Below are positions 7,718 through 15,641 of a stretch of DNA of 36,307 nucleotides, in pieces. The stretch covers positions 1 to 36,307 of the forward strand of contig CALXLG010000022.1 in the NCBI GenBank assembly GCA_944389135.1, read 5' to 3'. Numbering within the stretch: the first letter of the stretch is position 1; the number at the start of each line of letters is the position of its first letter. The notes beneath the pieces were generated by a model. The model saw only the letters and a list, made by a program, of their open reading frames with translations, searched no databases and was not told the origin of the DNA. Position numbers and translations under genes: made by a program. The stretch is from an uncultured Alphaproteobacteria bacterium (GTDB lineage Bacteria > Pseudomonadota > Alphaproteobacteria > Rs-D84).

Positions 7718-8842
7718 ATGGCTGAATTTTTCTCAATTATAACAAGTACTGGTTTAGCGAAATTGGCATCTTTACCAGTAGGAAACACCTTAACATTGAC
7801 GCATATGGCGTTTGGTAATAGTACACTAACACCGTACGAAGATCAGACAGCACTTAATAGTGAGCAATATCGTTGCGCATTAACTAAGGTCGCAAATATA
7901 GACAATGAACCAGATTGCATTGTTGCTGAGGCAATCATAACTGCTGAACATGGGGGCTTTTGGATACGAGAAGTTGGTATTTTTGATAGTGACGGTGACT
8001 TGTTCGCAGTTGGAAAATATCCAGCTACTTATAAACCAATTAGCGAAGAGGGAACTGTCAAAGAACTTGGTGTTCGTATGATTTTACGAGTGTCAAATGC
8101 AAGTAGCACCATTGTGACGTATAACAATGGGATTATGGATGGGGCCGCAAATACGGACTTAAGCAATTTGACATTTCAAGGGCAAAAGAAATTTGATGAT
8201 AAGGCAGATTTAGATTCTCCGAATTTTGTCGGCGAGCCTTCGGCTCCCACCGCAGAACCAGGAACTAATTCAGACCAGTTGGCAACAACAGCATTTGTTG
8301 TAAATGCGATTGCAAATGCTGTGTCAAACGCAATTTCATCATTAGTTGATTCTTCGCCAGAAGCTTTGGATACCCTTAATGAATTGGCACAAGCTTTAGG
8401 TGATGACCCAAATTTTGCAACAACTATTGCAAATCAATTGGGCTTAAAAGCAAATATTGCTTCACCGAATTTTACGGGTGTCCCAACAGCACCAACAGCA
8501 AATGCAGGAGTTAGTACAACCCAAATAGCAACAACTGCTTTTGTTGCAAACGCAATTGCTAAAGCTGTTACAGATGCTATTAACAGTTTGGTAGGGAAAA
8601 CACCGGATGATTTGAACACGTTAGAAAAAATAGCTGGTGCTATTGGTAATGATGCAGATTTTGTAACAACAATTCAAAAAGCTATTGCTCAAAAGGCATC
8701 AAAAAATGGCGACACAATAGTGGTTGCGGGTAAAGACCCTACAGGTGCTTTCGAAGTTCGTAATATCAAAACTCAGACAAATGACCCTGGTGCAGGAACT
8801 ACATTAGCAACAGGTAATGTTCTTTTAATTTATGAAGAGTGA
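7718..8842 (+). CDS. Tail fibre with collar domain and internal repeats
   Basis: The 374-residue product has the phage tail-collar fibre domain at the N-terminus (about 1-135: IITSTGLAKLASLPVGNTLTLTHMAFG, then GGFWIREVGIFDSDGDLFAVG). Two copies of an 82-residue unit follow, each starting SPNF and containing P.AP/TA, QxATTAFV.NAIA and a D.LNTLE-type helix. The start is ATG 7718, with GAGGG about 7 bases upstream, rather than an in-frame TTG at 7676. The collar domain attaches to the baseplate; the repeats form the shaft. The C-terminus is short and has no recognisable receptor-binding domain, which may be supplied by the next genes. Confidence 0.88.
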   Translation: MAEFFSIITSTGLAKLASLPVGNTLTLTHMAFGNSTLTPYEDQTALNSEQYRCALTKVANIDNEPDCIVAEAIITAEHGGFWIREVGIFDSDGDLFAVGKYPATYKPISEEGTVKELGVRMILRVSNASSTIVTYNNGIMDGAANTDLSNLTFQGQKKFDDKADLDSPNFVGEPSAPTAEPGTNSDQLATTAFVVNAIANAVSNAISSLVDSSPEALDTLNELAQALGDDPNFATTIANQLGLKANIASPNFTGVPTAPTANAGVSTTQIATTAFVANAIAKAVTDAINSLVGKTPDDLNTLEKIAGAIGNDADFVTTIQKAIAQKASKNGDTIVVAGKDPTGAFEVRNIKTQTNDPGAGTTLATGNVLLIYEE

Positions 8843-8848
8843 AAATAC

Positions 8849-9622
8849 ATGGCTAAGAATGTTTATATAGGTATAGCAAATTTATCAAAGCGAGTTCCGA
8901 CTATTTATATCGGGGTTGCTAATGTAGCACGTAAAGTTATTCGAGGGTATATAGGTATAAATAACTTATCCAAAGAGTTTTACAGTAGCGAACCAGTTTT
9001 GATATTTGAAACGAAAACTCCTGGAACATATACCCAATCATTGTCATCAGGTTTATATGAAATCACTTTAATTGGTAGTGGTGGTGGGGGATCTGGTGCT
9101 CGAAGTGTAGTTGTAAATAACCATCATTATGCCCAGGGTGGAGTTGGAGGTACGTTGCAATTTATAGCCAAATTAAACGCAAACGCTACAGTTACGCTGA
9201 CTTTGGGCGATAAGGGACAAACTAAAAGTGGGACTTTTGGAAATTCAGGGACATCAATTAGCGGAACAGACGGTGGTTTTGCAAATATAACTGGTTTTGG
9301 GGATTTAACTGCAAAGGCAGGCGGTGGAAGTGGTGCAAAAATAGTGTCTACATCTTCTTCTGCTTGTACAAAAACTGTTGGCCTGATGGGCGTAAACACT
9401 ATAACTGGTGCGAGCATCATAGAAGTTCTTATAAATAATACGAATAAGATTGTTGGGCGAGAGTCTACTTCTATGGGAACAAGCAGAACTCCTTCTGGCT
9501 GTTCAAATACAAACTGGTCCGAAAATACAACTATCGGCAAAGGTGGTGATTGTGGGTGGCGTAGTACGGCTTTTGTATCCATGGCACCAGGTGCCGGTCT
9601 TTTAAGAATAAAAAAACTTTAA
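8849..9622 (+). CDS. Glycine-rich tail fibre/adhesin-like protein
   Basis: The 257-residue product starts with three 14-residue repeats (tyrosines at 6, 20 and 34, each in YIGI/YIGV followed by an N- or A-rich turn). The rest is glycine-rich and beta-prone, with GGGGSG and GGGSG runs and a final GKGGDCGWRS motif. Phage fibre tips with polyglycine content are known as receptor-binding adhesins in T-even-like and other phages. The gene lies between two fibre genes, six bases after the first. Four cysteines in the C-terminal half may be structural. Receptor binding is inferred. Confidence 0.7.
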   Translation: MAKNVYIGIANLSKRVPTIYIGVANVARKVIRGYIGINNLSKEFYSSEPVLIFETKTPGTYTQSLSSGLYEITLIGSGGGGSGARSVVVNNHHYAQGGVGGTLQFIAKLNANATVTLTLGDKGQTKSGTFGNSGTSISGTDGGFANITGFGDLTAKAGGGSGAKIVSTSSSACTKTVGLMGVNTITGASIIEVLINNTNKIVGRESTSMGTSRTPSGCSNTNWSENTTIGKGGDCGWRSTAFVSMAPGAGLLRIKKL

Positions 9623-9635
9623 AAAAGGATATTAG

Positions 9636-10232
9636 ATGAGTTTAGCAAAATGGTTATTTTGTTCATGGACTAGGGATAAACATAAGGTTTTTGCAAAAGA
9701 AATAATACAAGAACTAGAAAAGAAAGCCAATGTGGATTCGCCAAATTTTACAGGAATCCCACTTGGACCGACTGCAGAACCAGGTACGCAAAGCAAACAG
9801 TTTGCAACAACAGAATTTGTTTCAAACGCTTTGGGTGAAAAAGCTTCTAAAAATGGTGACACGTTTACTGGAAATTTGGTACTAGATATACCACCTGGCA
9901 GTGGAGCGACAATATTCCCAATAACAATCATAGGCAAATATTCTGAAACAGGCGTAGGTTCTACTTATGAGTGGAAATTAGGTATTTCAACCATAGGAAC
10001 CACTATGTACATACGATATCGTACAGATAATGTTATAGGTATTTCGCCAATTACTGGAATATTTCCTCTAAAAGACATAACAACGCTCGGCTCTGAACAT
10101 TGTATATGGTCCAAAACATTTACAAAGAAATTAAATAATGGGGCGGACATAGATGTTCCACAAAAAGCAGGGACGATGGCACTTTTAAGCGATATTGAAG
10201 ACACTTTAAGAAAATATAATCTTATTTCATAA
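9636..10232 (+). CDS. Short tail fibre-like protein
   Basis: The 198-residue product has a predicted helical start (KEIIQELEKKA). It then carries one copy of the SPNFTGIPLGPTAEPGT / FATTEFVSNAL unit found twice in the collar fibre gene, followed by ASKNGDTFTGNLVLD, a common fibre shaft motif. The C-terminal half is beta-rich and ends with a DVPQKAGTMALLSDI segment typical of fibre ends. An AAAGGA site precedes ATG 9636. It may be an alternative or accessory fibre. Sharing of the unit suggests duplication within the locus. Confidence 0.78.
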   Translation: MSLAKWLFCSWTRDKHKVFAKEIIQELEKKANVDSPNFTGIPLGPTAEPGTQSKQFATTEFVSNALGEKASKNGDTFTGNLVLDIPPGSGATIFPITIIGKYSETGVGSTYEWKLGISTIGTTMYIRYRTDNVIGISPITGIFPLKDITTLGSEHCIWSKTFTKKLNNGADIDVPQKAGTMALLSDIEDTLRKYNLIS

Positions 10233-10253
10233 GGAAGCAAAGGAGTAAACAAC

Positions 10254-11459
10254 ATGGCAGAAACTTTTTTACACGGTATAGAAGTAATAGAGCTAGATAG
10301 TGGTGCCAGACCCGTGACTACTGTGACATCATCGGTTATAGGTTTAGTAGGTACAGCACCTCAAGGCCCAGTTAATACACCAACACTTGTATTGGGGTCT
10401 AAAAGCGAGGCGGTAAAGATATTTGGCGAAGACACCGAGGGCTATACAATACCTGCAGCGTTAAATGCTATTTTTGATCAAACTGGTGCAGTTGTTGTGG
10501 TGGTTAACGTGGCAGATCCAGAAAACGAAGAGTTTTTGAACGAAGAGGGCGAATTAGATGTCTCAAAGATAAATGAGGCAGATGTAGTAGGTGGCACAAA
10601 TGCTGACGGTACTTATAGTGGTGTACAATGTTTGCTGGCTTCACAATCAGAATGTGCAGTTCAACCACGTATTTTGATAGCACCTGGTTTTACTCATCAA
10701 ACATCTGATGAAACCACAAATGCTGTTGTTACGGCGTTAAAGACGGTTGCAGAACGTTTGAGAGCAATAGCGGTTGTAGATTGCCCAAATTCCACGAAAG
10801 AAGATGCAGTACAGCATGCTAAAACCGTTGCTTCGTCTCGTGTATATTGCATATATCCATGGGTTAAAGTTTATAAAGGCGACCAAATAACGGAAGAACC
10901 TGCTAGTGCTCATGTGGCTGGGGTTATTGCAAAATCAGATAACGATCGTGGTTTTTGGTGGTCACCGTCAAATTTGACTATCAATGGAATATCAGGTATT
11001 TCAAAGCCTATAGATTTCACACTCGGGGATACGGCTTGTGTAGCAAATTATCTCAATGAAAATAATGTTGCAACAATAATCCAACAAGATGGTTTTAGAT
11101 TATGGGGTAACCGTAGTGCAACAGAGGATAGCAAATGGTGCTTTTTAAGTGTTCGTCGTACAGCAGATATCATAAATGATAGTTTGTTAAGCGCACACTT
11201 ATGGGCGGTAGATCGCAACATTACAAAGACATATTGCGATGATGTATGTGAAAGTGTGAATAATTATTTGCGCTATTTAAAAAATATTGGGGCGATTATT
11301 GGCGGTGAATGTTGGACCGATGGCAGTTTAAATACTCCTGATCAGATACAACAAGGAAAAATAGTGTTTGATTTTGATTTTACTGCACCTTATCCGGCGG
11401 AACACATCACATTCCGTTCAAGAATGGTCAACAATTATTTAGAAGAAATCTTTGAATAA
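10254..11459 (+). CDS. FI: Tail sheath protein FI
   Basis: The 401-residue product matches the P2 FI contractile sheath family: HGIEVIELDSGARPVTTVTSSVIGLVGTAP at the start, PRILIAPGFTH in the middle, and the C-terminal sheath core with FWWSPSN, GFRLWGNRSATEDSKWCFLSVRRTADII. It surrounds the tube and contracts on infection. An AAAGGAG site 8-10 bases before ATG supports high expression. Confidence 0.95.
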   Translation: MAETFLHGIEVIELDSGARPVTTVTSSVIGLVGTAPQGPVNTPTLVLGSKSEAVKIFGEDTEGYTIPAALNAIFDQTGAVVVVVNVADPENEEFLNEEGELDVSKINEADVVGGTNADGTYSGVQCLLASQSECAVQPRILIAPGFTHQTSDETTNAVVTALKTVAERLRAIAVVDCPNSTKEDAVQHAKTVASSRVYCIYPWVKVYKGDQITEEPASAHVAGVIAKSDNDRGFWWSPSNLTINGISGISKPIDFTLGDTACVANYLNENNVATIIQQDGFRLWGNRSATEDSKWCFLSVRRTADIINDSLLSAHLWAVDRNITKTYCDDVCESVNNYLRYLKNIGAIIGGECWTDGSLNTPDQIQQGKIVFDFDFTAPYPAEHITFRSRMVNNYLEEIFE

Positions 11460-11470
11460 GAGGTAACCAG

Positions 11471-11968
11471 ATGAGCAAAATATTAAAAAACTTTAACTTA
11501 TTTGTTGACGGACGTGGTTATGCCGGTCGTGCTGAGGAAGTTACGCCACCAAAACTTACAATCAAGACAGAAGAAATAAGAGCAGGGGGCATGGATGCCC
11601 CCATTTCTGTTGATTTGGGAATGGAAAAACTGGAATGTCAATTTGTTTTGATTGAATATGACCCAGAACTATTAAAACAATTTGGTTTAGTTTCAGGAAA
11701 TAGTGTGCAATTGACATTACGTGGTGCGCTGGTTGATGAAACTTCAACAACACCTATGGTAATCGGTTTAAGAGGCATGTTTACTGAAGTTGATATGGGA
11801 AAGTTCAAGGCAGGTGACAAATCGACTCTGCAATGTACTGTAGCATGCCGGTATTATAGTTTGGATATAGGCGGTAACAGACTCATTGAAATAGACGTAG
11901 ACAATATGACCAGAGTTATAGATGGTACAGACCAATTGGCAGCTGTTCGTGAGGCGATAGGATTATAA
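11471..11968 (+). CDS. FII: Major tail tube protein FII
   Basis: The 165-residue product is a P2 FII-type tube protein: ILKNFNLFVDGRGYAGRAEEVTPPKL at the start and KTEEIRAGGMDAPISVDLGMEKLE, both typical of the family. It polymerises into the inner tube. It follows the sheath with an 11-base gap, in the P2 order. Confidence 0.94.
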   Translation: MSKILKNFNLFVDGRGYAGRAEEVTPPKLTIKTEEIRAGGMDAPISVDLGMEKLECQFVLIEYDPELLKQFGLVSGNSVQLTLRGALVDETSTTPMVIGLRGMFTEVDMGKFKAGDKSTLQCTVACRYYSLDIGGNRLIEIDVDNMTRVIDGTDQLAAVREAIGL

Positions 11969-11978
11969 GGAAAAAACT

Positions 11979-12242
11979 ATGGAAAAAATACAATTAAAAT
12001 ACCCAGTTACTGTGGACGGGGTGGAATATAAAGAAATAGAAATGCGGCGTAGCAAAGTCAAAGATCGTTTAGCAGTATCTAGCATGAAAACATCAGATGA
12101 GAATAAAGAAATACATTTATTTGCAAACTTATGTAATGTAGCACCTGCTGTGCTTGAGGAACTTGATGAAACAGATTATACGAAACTACAAAAGGTATAC
12201 ATCGGTTTTTTCGACTCGCAGGTGATATCCGTAGAGAAATAG
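11979..12242 (+). CDS. E: Tail assembly chaperone gpE (zero-frame product)
   Basis: The 87-residue protein (KYPVTVDGVEYKEIEMRRSKVKDRL near the start) fits the P2 gpE/TAC family that coats the tape measure during tail assembly. Its 3' part contains the slippery sequence T TTT TTC at 12206-12212, where a -1 shift would make a longer product. Position between tube and tape measure is the classical site. An AAGGA site lies before ATG 11979. Confidence 0.85.
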   Translation: MEKIQLKYPVTVDGVEYKEIEMRRSKVKDRLAVSSMKTSDENKEIHLFANLCNVAPAVLEELDETDYTKLQKVYIGFFDSQVISVEK

Positions 12243-12358
12243 TAGTGTTATCGATCATAACCCACTGGTCGTTGCATGAAATATTAGAATTAGATGAAGA
12301 AGATTTTTATAACTGGCACCAAACGGCGGTTATGGTGCAGAAAGAAATGGTAGGTTGA
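11979..12358 (+). CDS. Tail assembly chaperone E+E' by programmed -1 frameshift
   Basis: Joining the first 78 residues of E (to Phe at 12210-12212) with the -1 frame from 12212 gives a 126-residue protein. The extension starts RLAGDIRREIVVLSIITHWS and continues with LHEILELDEEDFYNWHQTA, the pattern of P2 GpE': a hydrophobic helix with HW, then an acidic helix and a W-H motif. The frame stays open from the slip site to TGA 12356-12358, one base before the tape measure start. The slip site has heptamer form X XXY YYZ with U runs, like P2's. The extension frame has no start codon of its own next to a ribosome site. Confidence 0.85.
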
Positions 12359-12359
12359 T

Positions 12360-14621
12360 ATGGGTGTTCAAACGGCAGTATCGGTAATCATTGGTGCAGA
12401 GCTTGGAGGAACGTTCAGGGGAGCGTTTGGAACCGCAGAAAAGCAATTATCTACATTAGGTAGTGCAATAAAGGGGTTGAATAAGAGCAGTGAAAATATA
12501 TCCGCATTTAAGCAGTTGCGTAATGAAACATTGACTTCTTACCAAACGTGGAAGAATGCTGAACAGCAGGTTGCTAAACTTGCACAGCAAATTAAAGCTA
12601 CGGAAAAACCATCTAAGCAACTTAGTAATGAATTTCGAAATGCAAAGAAAGATGCCTTATTAGCTAAGACCGCATATACACAAAATCGTAATAGCCTTGC
12701 TGAATTATCAAGTACTTTGAAACAAGCAGGAATAAATACCAAGCAGTTGGGGAAAGAACAAAACCAGCTTGTGAATGCGATAGATGTGTTAAAGGCAAGA
12801 TATACGTCTCTTTCTAATATTGAAAACAAGCGTCAAGCCAACCTAGCAAAACGTGCTGCATATCGTAGCCAAATAGTGGATGTGGTTGCGCTGGGAACAA
12901 GTTTGTACGGACTCGTTAAACCTGCTGTGGCTTTTGAATCTGCTATGGCGGACGTAAAAAAAGTGGTAGATTTTGATAGCCCGGAAGAAATTCGGCAGAT
13001 GGAGTCGGATATTAAAGAACTATCAAAGACAATACCGCTGTCTCTTGATGGGTTGGCACAAATTGTTGCAGCTGGGGGACAGTTGGGGGTCCCTAAAGAA
13101 AAACTTGCAGATTTTGCAAAGACTGCCTCACAAATGTCTGTTGCCTTTGATTTTTCCGCTGATGAGGCAGGACAATCAATGGCGAAACTTTCTAATGTTT
13201 TGCAGATGCCGATTGAGCAAATGGGGCTTGTGGGGGACGTGATAAACCATTTGTCAAATAACATAGCGGCAACGGCTCCAGAAATTGTAGAAGTAGATCT
13301 ACGTGCTGGCGCAATGGGCAAGTCGTTTGGTTTGGCGTATAACGAATTGTCTGCATTGGCTGGGGCCTTTATTGCTATGGGTAAAACGCCAGAAATTGCT
13401 GGTACTGCTATAAATATGATGACAAGCCGTCTAAAGCTAATCCCTGTATCGTCAGGGGCGGCACGTGAAGCATTTGATCAGTTGGGGATATCTATGAAAG
13501 ATTATACTCAATTGATTGAAAGCGGTAACGGGAAAGAGGCTTTGATGACTGTACTTGAGGCTTTGACACGAGTTCAAGGGATCAAACGCTCTCAAATCAT
13601 GAAAGATATGTTTGGCGAGGAGGCAACCAGACATGTAAACTCGTTGGTTGAAAGTTTGGATATGTTGAAAACAAACTTTCAATTAGTTGCAGATGAAACT
13701 GAATATACGGGTAGTATGCAACGGGAGTTTGCGGCACGTTCGGCAACAACTGAAAATAATATTCAATTGTTGAAAAACCAGATGGCTGTTTTAGCAACAA
13801 ATATCGGCTCAACACTATTACCTGCAATAAATTCTGTTGTAGGAATATTTGGTCAAGCAGCACATAGTTTAGCAGAGTTTGCGGAAAAGCATCCTACTTT
13901 GGTTAAATACATTGGTTTAGCGGTAGCAGGATTGACATCTGCTAAATTGGCAACATTTGCGTTGGGGTACGGTTTCACCTTTCTTAAAGGTGGTGTTTTA
14001 AGCATTATAAGCGTTTTTACACAAGCTCGTACAATATTCTCATTTGTTAGGCTTGGTCTAGTCGGTTTAATACCTATAATCAAGGCGGTTGGTACCGCTT
14101 TTATTGCTAACCCAATAGGATTGATAATAACGGCAATTGCTATAGGTGCGGCATTGATTATTAGATATTGGAAACCGATATCAGCATTCTTTAAGCGTTT
14201 GTTTGAGCCTGTTGTAGAAGTTTTCAAACGTGTGTGGAATTGGATTTCGAATTTATGGAATAAAGCCAGAGAAATCTTTGGAGGTATTAAAGAATGGGTC
14301 AAGAACTCTTGGGTGGGTAGCGCATGGAATTGGGCGTTTGGTTCTAATGAAACAGAGAGTGCAAACAATCTTGGACAGATGTCAAAGGTTGGGGATACTG
14401 TGTCTGTTGAGAACATTTTGCAGGGGCAACCAGCAACTCAATTGCCGCATAGTAAGATACCTGCAAATAACAATAGTTCTAACGTAGAAATATCTGCACC
14501 AATCACAATAAATGCAGCACCAGGAATGTCAGCAGAAGATGTAGCGGTTGCTGTTAAATCAGAGCTAGATAAGCGAGAAGCGGACAGCAACCGAAAACAA
14601 CGTAGCGTGAATTATGATTAG
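12360..14621 (+). CDS. T: Tail tape measure protein (TP901 type)
   Basis: The 753-residue product carries the TP901-type core (about 190-500): FESAMADVKKVVDFDSPEEI, IVAAGGQLGVPKEKLADF and SMAKLSNVLQMPIEQM, then a conserved IAMGKTPEIAGTAINMM segment. The N-terminal 150 residues are helical, probably coiled coil (KNAEQQVAKLAQQIKATEK). Two or three hydrophobic segments at about 515-610 could enter the host membrane. At roughly 1.5 angstroms per residue it would predict a tail near 110 nm. The start is 2 bases after the E' stop. The C-terminus overlaps the reverse-strand gene by 4 bases. Confidence 0.94.
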   Translation: MGVQTAVSVIIGAELGGTFRGAFGTAEKQLSTLGSAIKGLNKSSENISAFKQLRNETLTSYQTWKNAEQQVAKLAQQIKATEKPSKQLSNEFRNAKKDALLAKTAYTQNRNSLAELSSTLKQAGINTKQLGKEQNQLVNAIDVLKARYTSLSNIENKRQANLAKRAAYRSQIVDVVALGTSLYGLVKPAVAFESAMADVKKVVDFDSPEEIRQMESDIKELSKTIPLSLDGLAQIVAAGGQLGVPKEKLADFAKTASQMSVAFDFSADEAGQSMAKLSNVLQMPIEQMGLVGDVINHLSNNIAATAPEIVEVDLRAGAMGKSFGLAYNELSALAGAFIAMGKTPEIAGTAINMMTSRLKLIPVSSGAAREAFDQLGISMKDYTQLIESGNGKEALMTVLEALTRVQGIKRSQIMKDMFGEEATRHVNSLVESLDMLKTNFQLVADETEYTGSMQREFAARSATTENNIQLLKNQMAVLATNIGSTLLPAINSVVGIFGQAAHSLAEFAEKHPTLVKYIGLAVAGLTSAKLATFALGYGFTFLKGGVLSIISVFTQARTIFSFVRLGLVGLIPIIKAVGTAFIANPIGLIITAIAIGAALIIRYWKPISAFFKRLFEPVVEVFKRVWNWISNLWNKAREIFGGIKEWVKNSWVGSAWNWAFGSNETESANNLGQMSKVGDTVSVENILQGQPATQLPHSKIPANNNSSNVEISAPITINAAPGMSAEDVAVAVKSELDKREADSNRKQRSVNYD

Positions 14622-14887
14622 ATATTAACCATAATATATTCGCTATCAGCAGGTATTATTTCAGAACGTTCAATATCTTTGAATGTTATGGTTACTTCAT
14701 CGCCAGGGGTAACATTTGTAAGGATGAAAACTCTGTTTTTAGAAAATTCATGGTGATTTGCATTTTGGTTCAATTCTGTTGAACGACCATTGCCATGTAC
14801 GTGTACATGAATACCATCAGGTGACTTTGCGTGATTTGCAGTTTTTGCCGTTTCGCTTTCTAGATTGATTAAAACAGCTAAATCCAT
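14618..14887 (-). CDS. Reverse-strand cargo gene in the tail operon, histidine-rich, unknown function
   Basis: The 89-residue protein starts at the ATG whose AAGGAG site (reverse of 14894-14899) lies six bases upstream; an in-frame TTG at 14893 would sit directly on that site and is rejected. It contains IHVHVHGNG (about 27-35) and NHHEF, then a beta-rich C-terminal half (RVFILTNVTPGDEVTITFKD) that could be a small beta-sandwich. No signal peptide or membrane segment is seen. It sits against the direction of all late genes, between tape measure and gpU, and has its own promoter-like sequence. This is the layout of a phage moron expressed from the lysogen. I do not recognise the family. Confidence 0.75.
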   Translation of the reverse strand: MDLAVLINLESETAKTANHAKSPDGIHVHVHGNGRSTELNQNANHHEFSKNRVFILTNVTPGDEVTITFKDIERSEIIPADSEYIMVNI

Positions 14888-14915
14888 ATTCAACTCCTTT
14901 ATTTTTTATGGGATG

Positions 14916-14944
14916 TATGTAGGAACGAGAATAAGAAATGTCAA
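14916..14944 (-). promoter_or_regulatory. Promoter-like sequence for the reverse-strand cargo gene
   Basis: On the minus strand, TTGACA (reverse of 14939-14944) and TACATA (reverse of 14916-14921) are 17 bases apart. The -35 is a perfect consensus and the -10 is partial. The predicted start would be near 14909, about 22 bases before the cargo ATG. The -35 overlaps the start codon of gpU on the other strand, so transcription from it could interfere with U expression. Confidence 0.6.
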
Positions 14945-15438
14945 GTGTAGGCGATTTATTACAAAGTGTAGGTGGAAAAATAAATCTGAATTCTGCCCTT
15001 AATATCAACATGATGATGATATTGGGGGTATACAGATTCTGTATTTCCAATGCAGCGTATAACTTGTTAGCTCGCAACACGGAATATAACTGGCAAGAAC
15101 AACAAAGGCTTGGTACTACGCCAGCAATGCAATTTGTCGGACCGGGTATGGACAGTATTACGTTGCAAGGCGAAATATATCCGCAGTTCAAGGGTGGAAT
15201 ACGTCAAGTTAGCCTGATGCGTGCTGAAGCCGGTTTAGGGCTTCCTTTAATGCTTATAAGCGGAAATGGAACAGCTTTCGGGCGTTGGTGCATAACTTCT
15301 ATAAATGAAGTTCAAACAACTTTCCTAAAGGATGGCACAGCACGCAAGGTGTCCTTCACATTAGCTCTTAAACGATATGGTGAAGAACAACAACAGGGGT
15401 TATTAGGTATTGTTCAACAAGTAGCAGGTGCGTTATGA
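14938..15438 (+). CDS. U: Tail completion protein gpU
   Basis: The 166-residue product fits P2 gpU (tail terminator family). MMMILGVYRFCISNAAYNLL and the EYNWQEQQRLGTTPAMQFVGPGMDSITLQGEIYPQFKGG segment are highly typical. The C-terminus TSINEVQTTFLKDGTARKVSFTLALKRY also matches. Order U-X-D follows P2. It overlaps X by 4 bases. Confidence 0.93.
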   Translation: MSSVGDLLQSVGGKINLNSALNINMMMILGVYRFCISNAAYNLLARNTEYNWQEQQRLGTTPAMQFVGPGMDSITLQGEIYPQFKGGIRQVSLMRAEAGLGLPLMLISGNGTAFGRWCITSINEVQTTFLKDGTARKVSFTLALKRYGEEQQQGLLGIVQQVAGAL

Positions 15439-15641
15439 CGGTATATGTAACAGTTGATGGCGATACGTTAGATTATATAGTTTGGCGACATTATGGAAAA
15501 ACTAGTGGTGTGTTGGAACAGGTTTTAGAACAAAATCGACATTTAAGACAATATGATGCGGTGTTGCCGGCTGGAGTACAAATAACTTTACCGATAATTC
15601 CAGAAAAAAATCAAAAACAGAAAATTAAAATTTGGCAATAA
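15435..15641 (+). CDS. X: Tail protein gpX (LysM-like)
   Basis: The 68-residue protein is a single LysM-like domain: VDGDTLDYIVWRHYGKT at the start and AGVQITLPIIPE near the end, as in the P2 gpX family. In P2 it belongs to the tail tip and may bind peptidoglycan. Its TAA shares the A with the following ATG (TAATG), so D is translationally coupled. Confidence 0.92.
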   Translation: MTVYVTVDGDTLDYIVWRHYGKTSGVLEQVLEQNRHLRQYDAVLPAGVQITLPIIPEKNQKQKIKIWQ

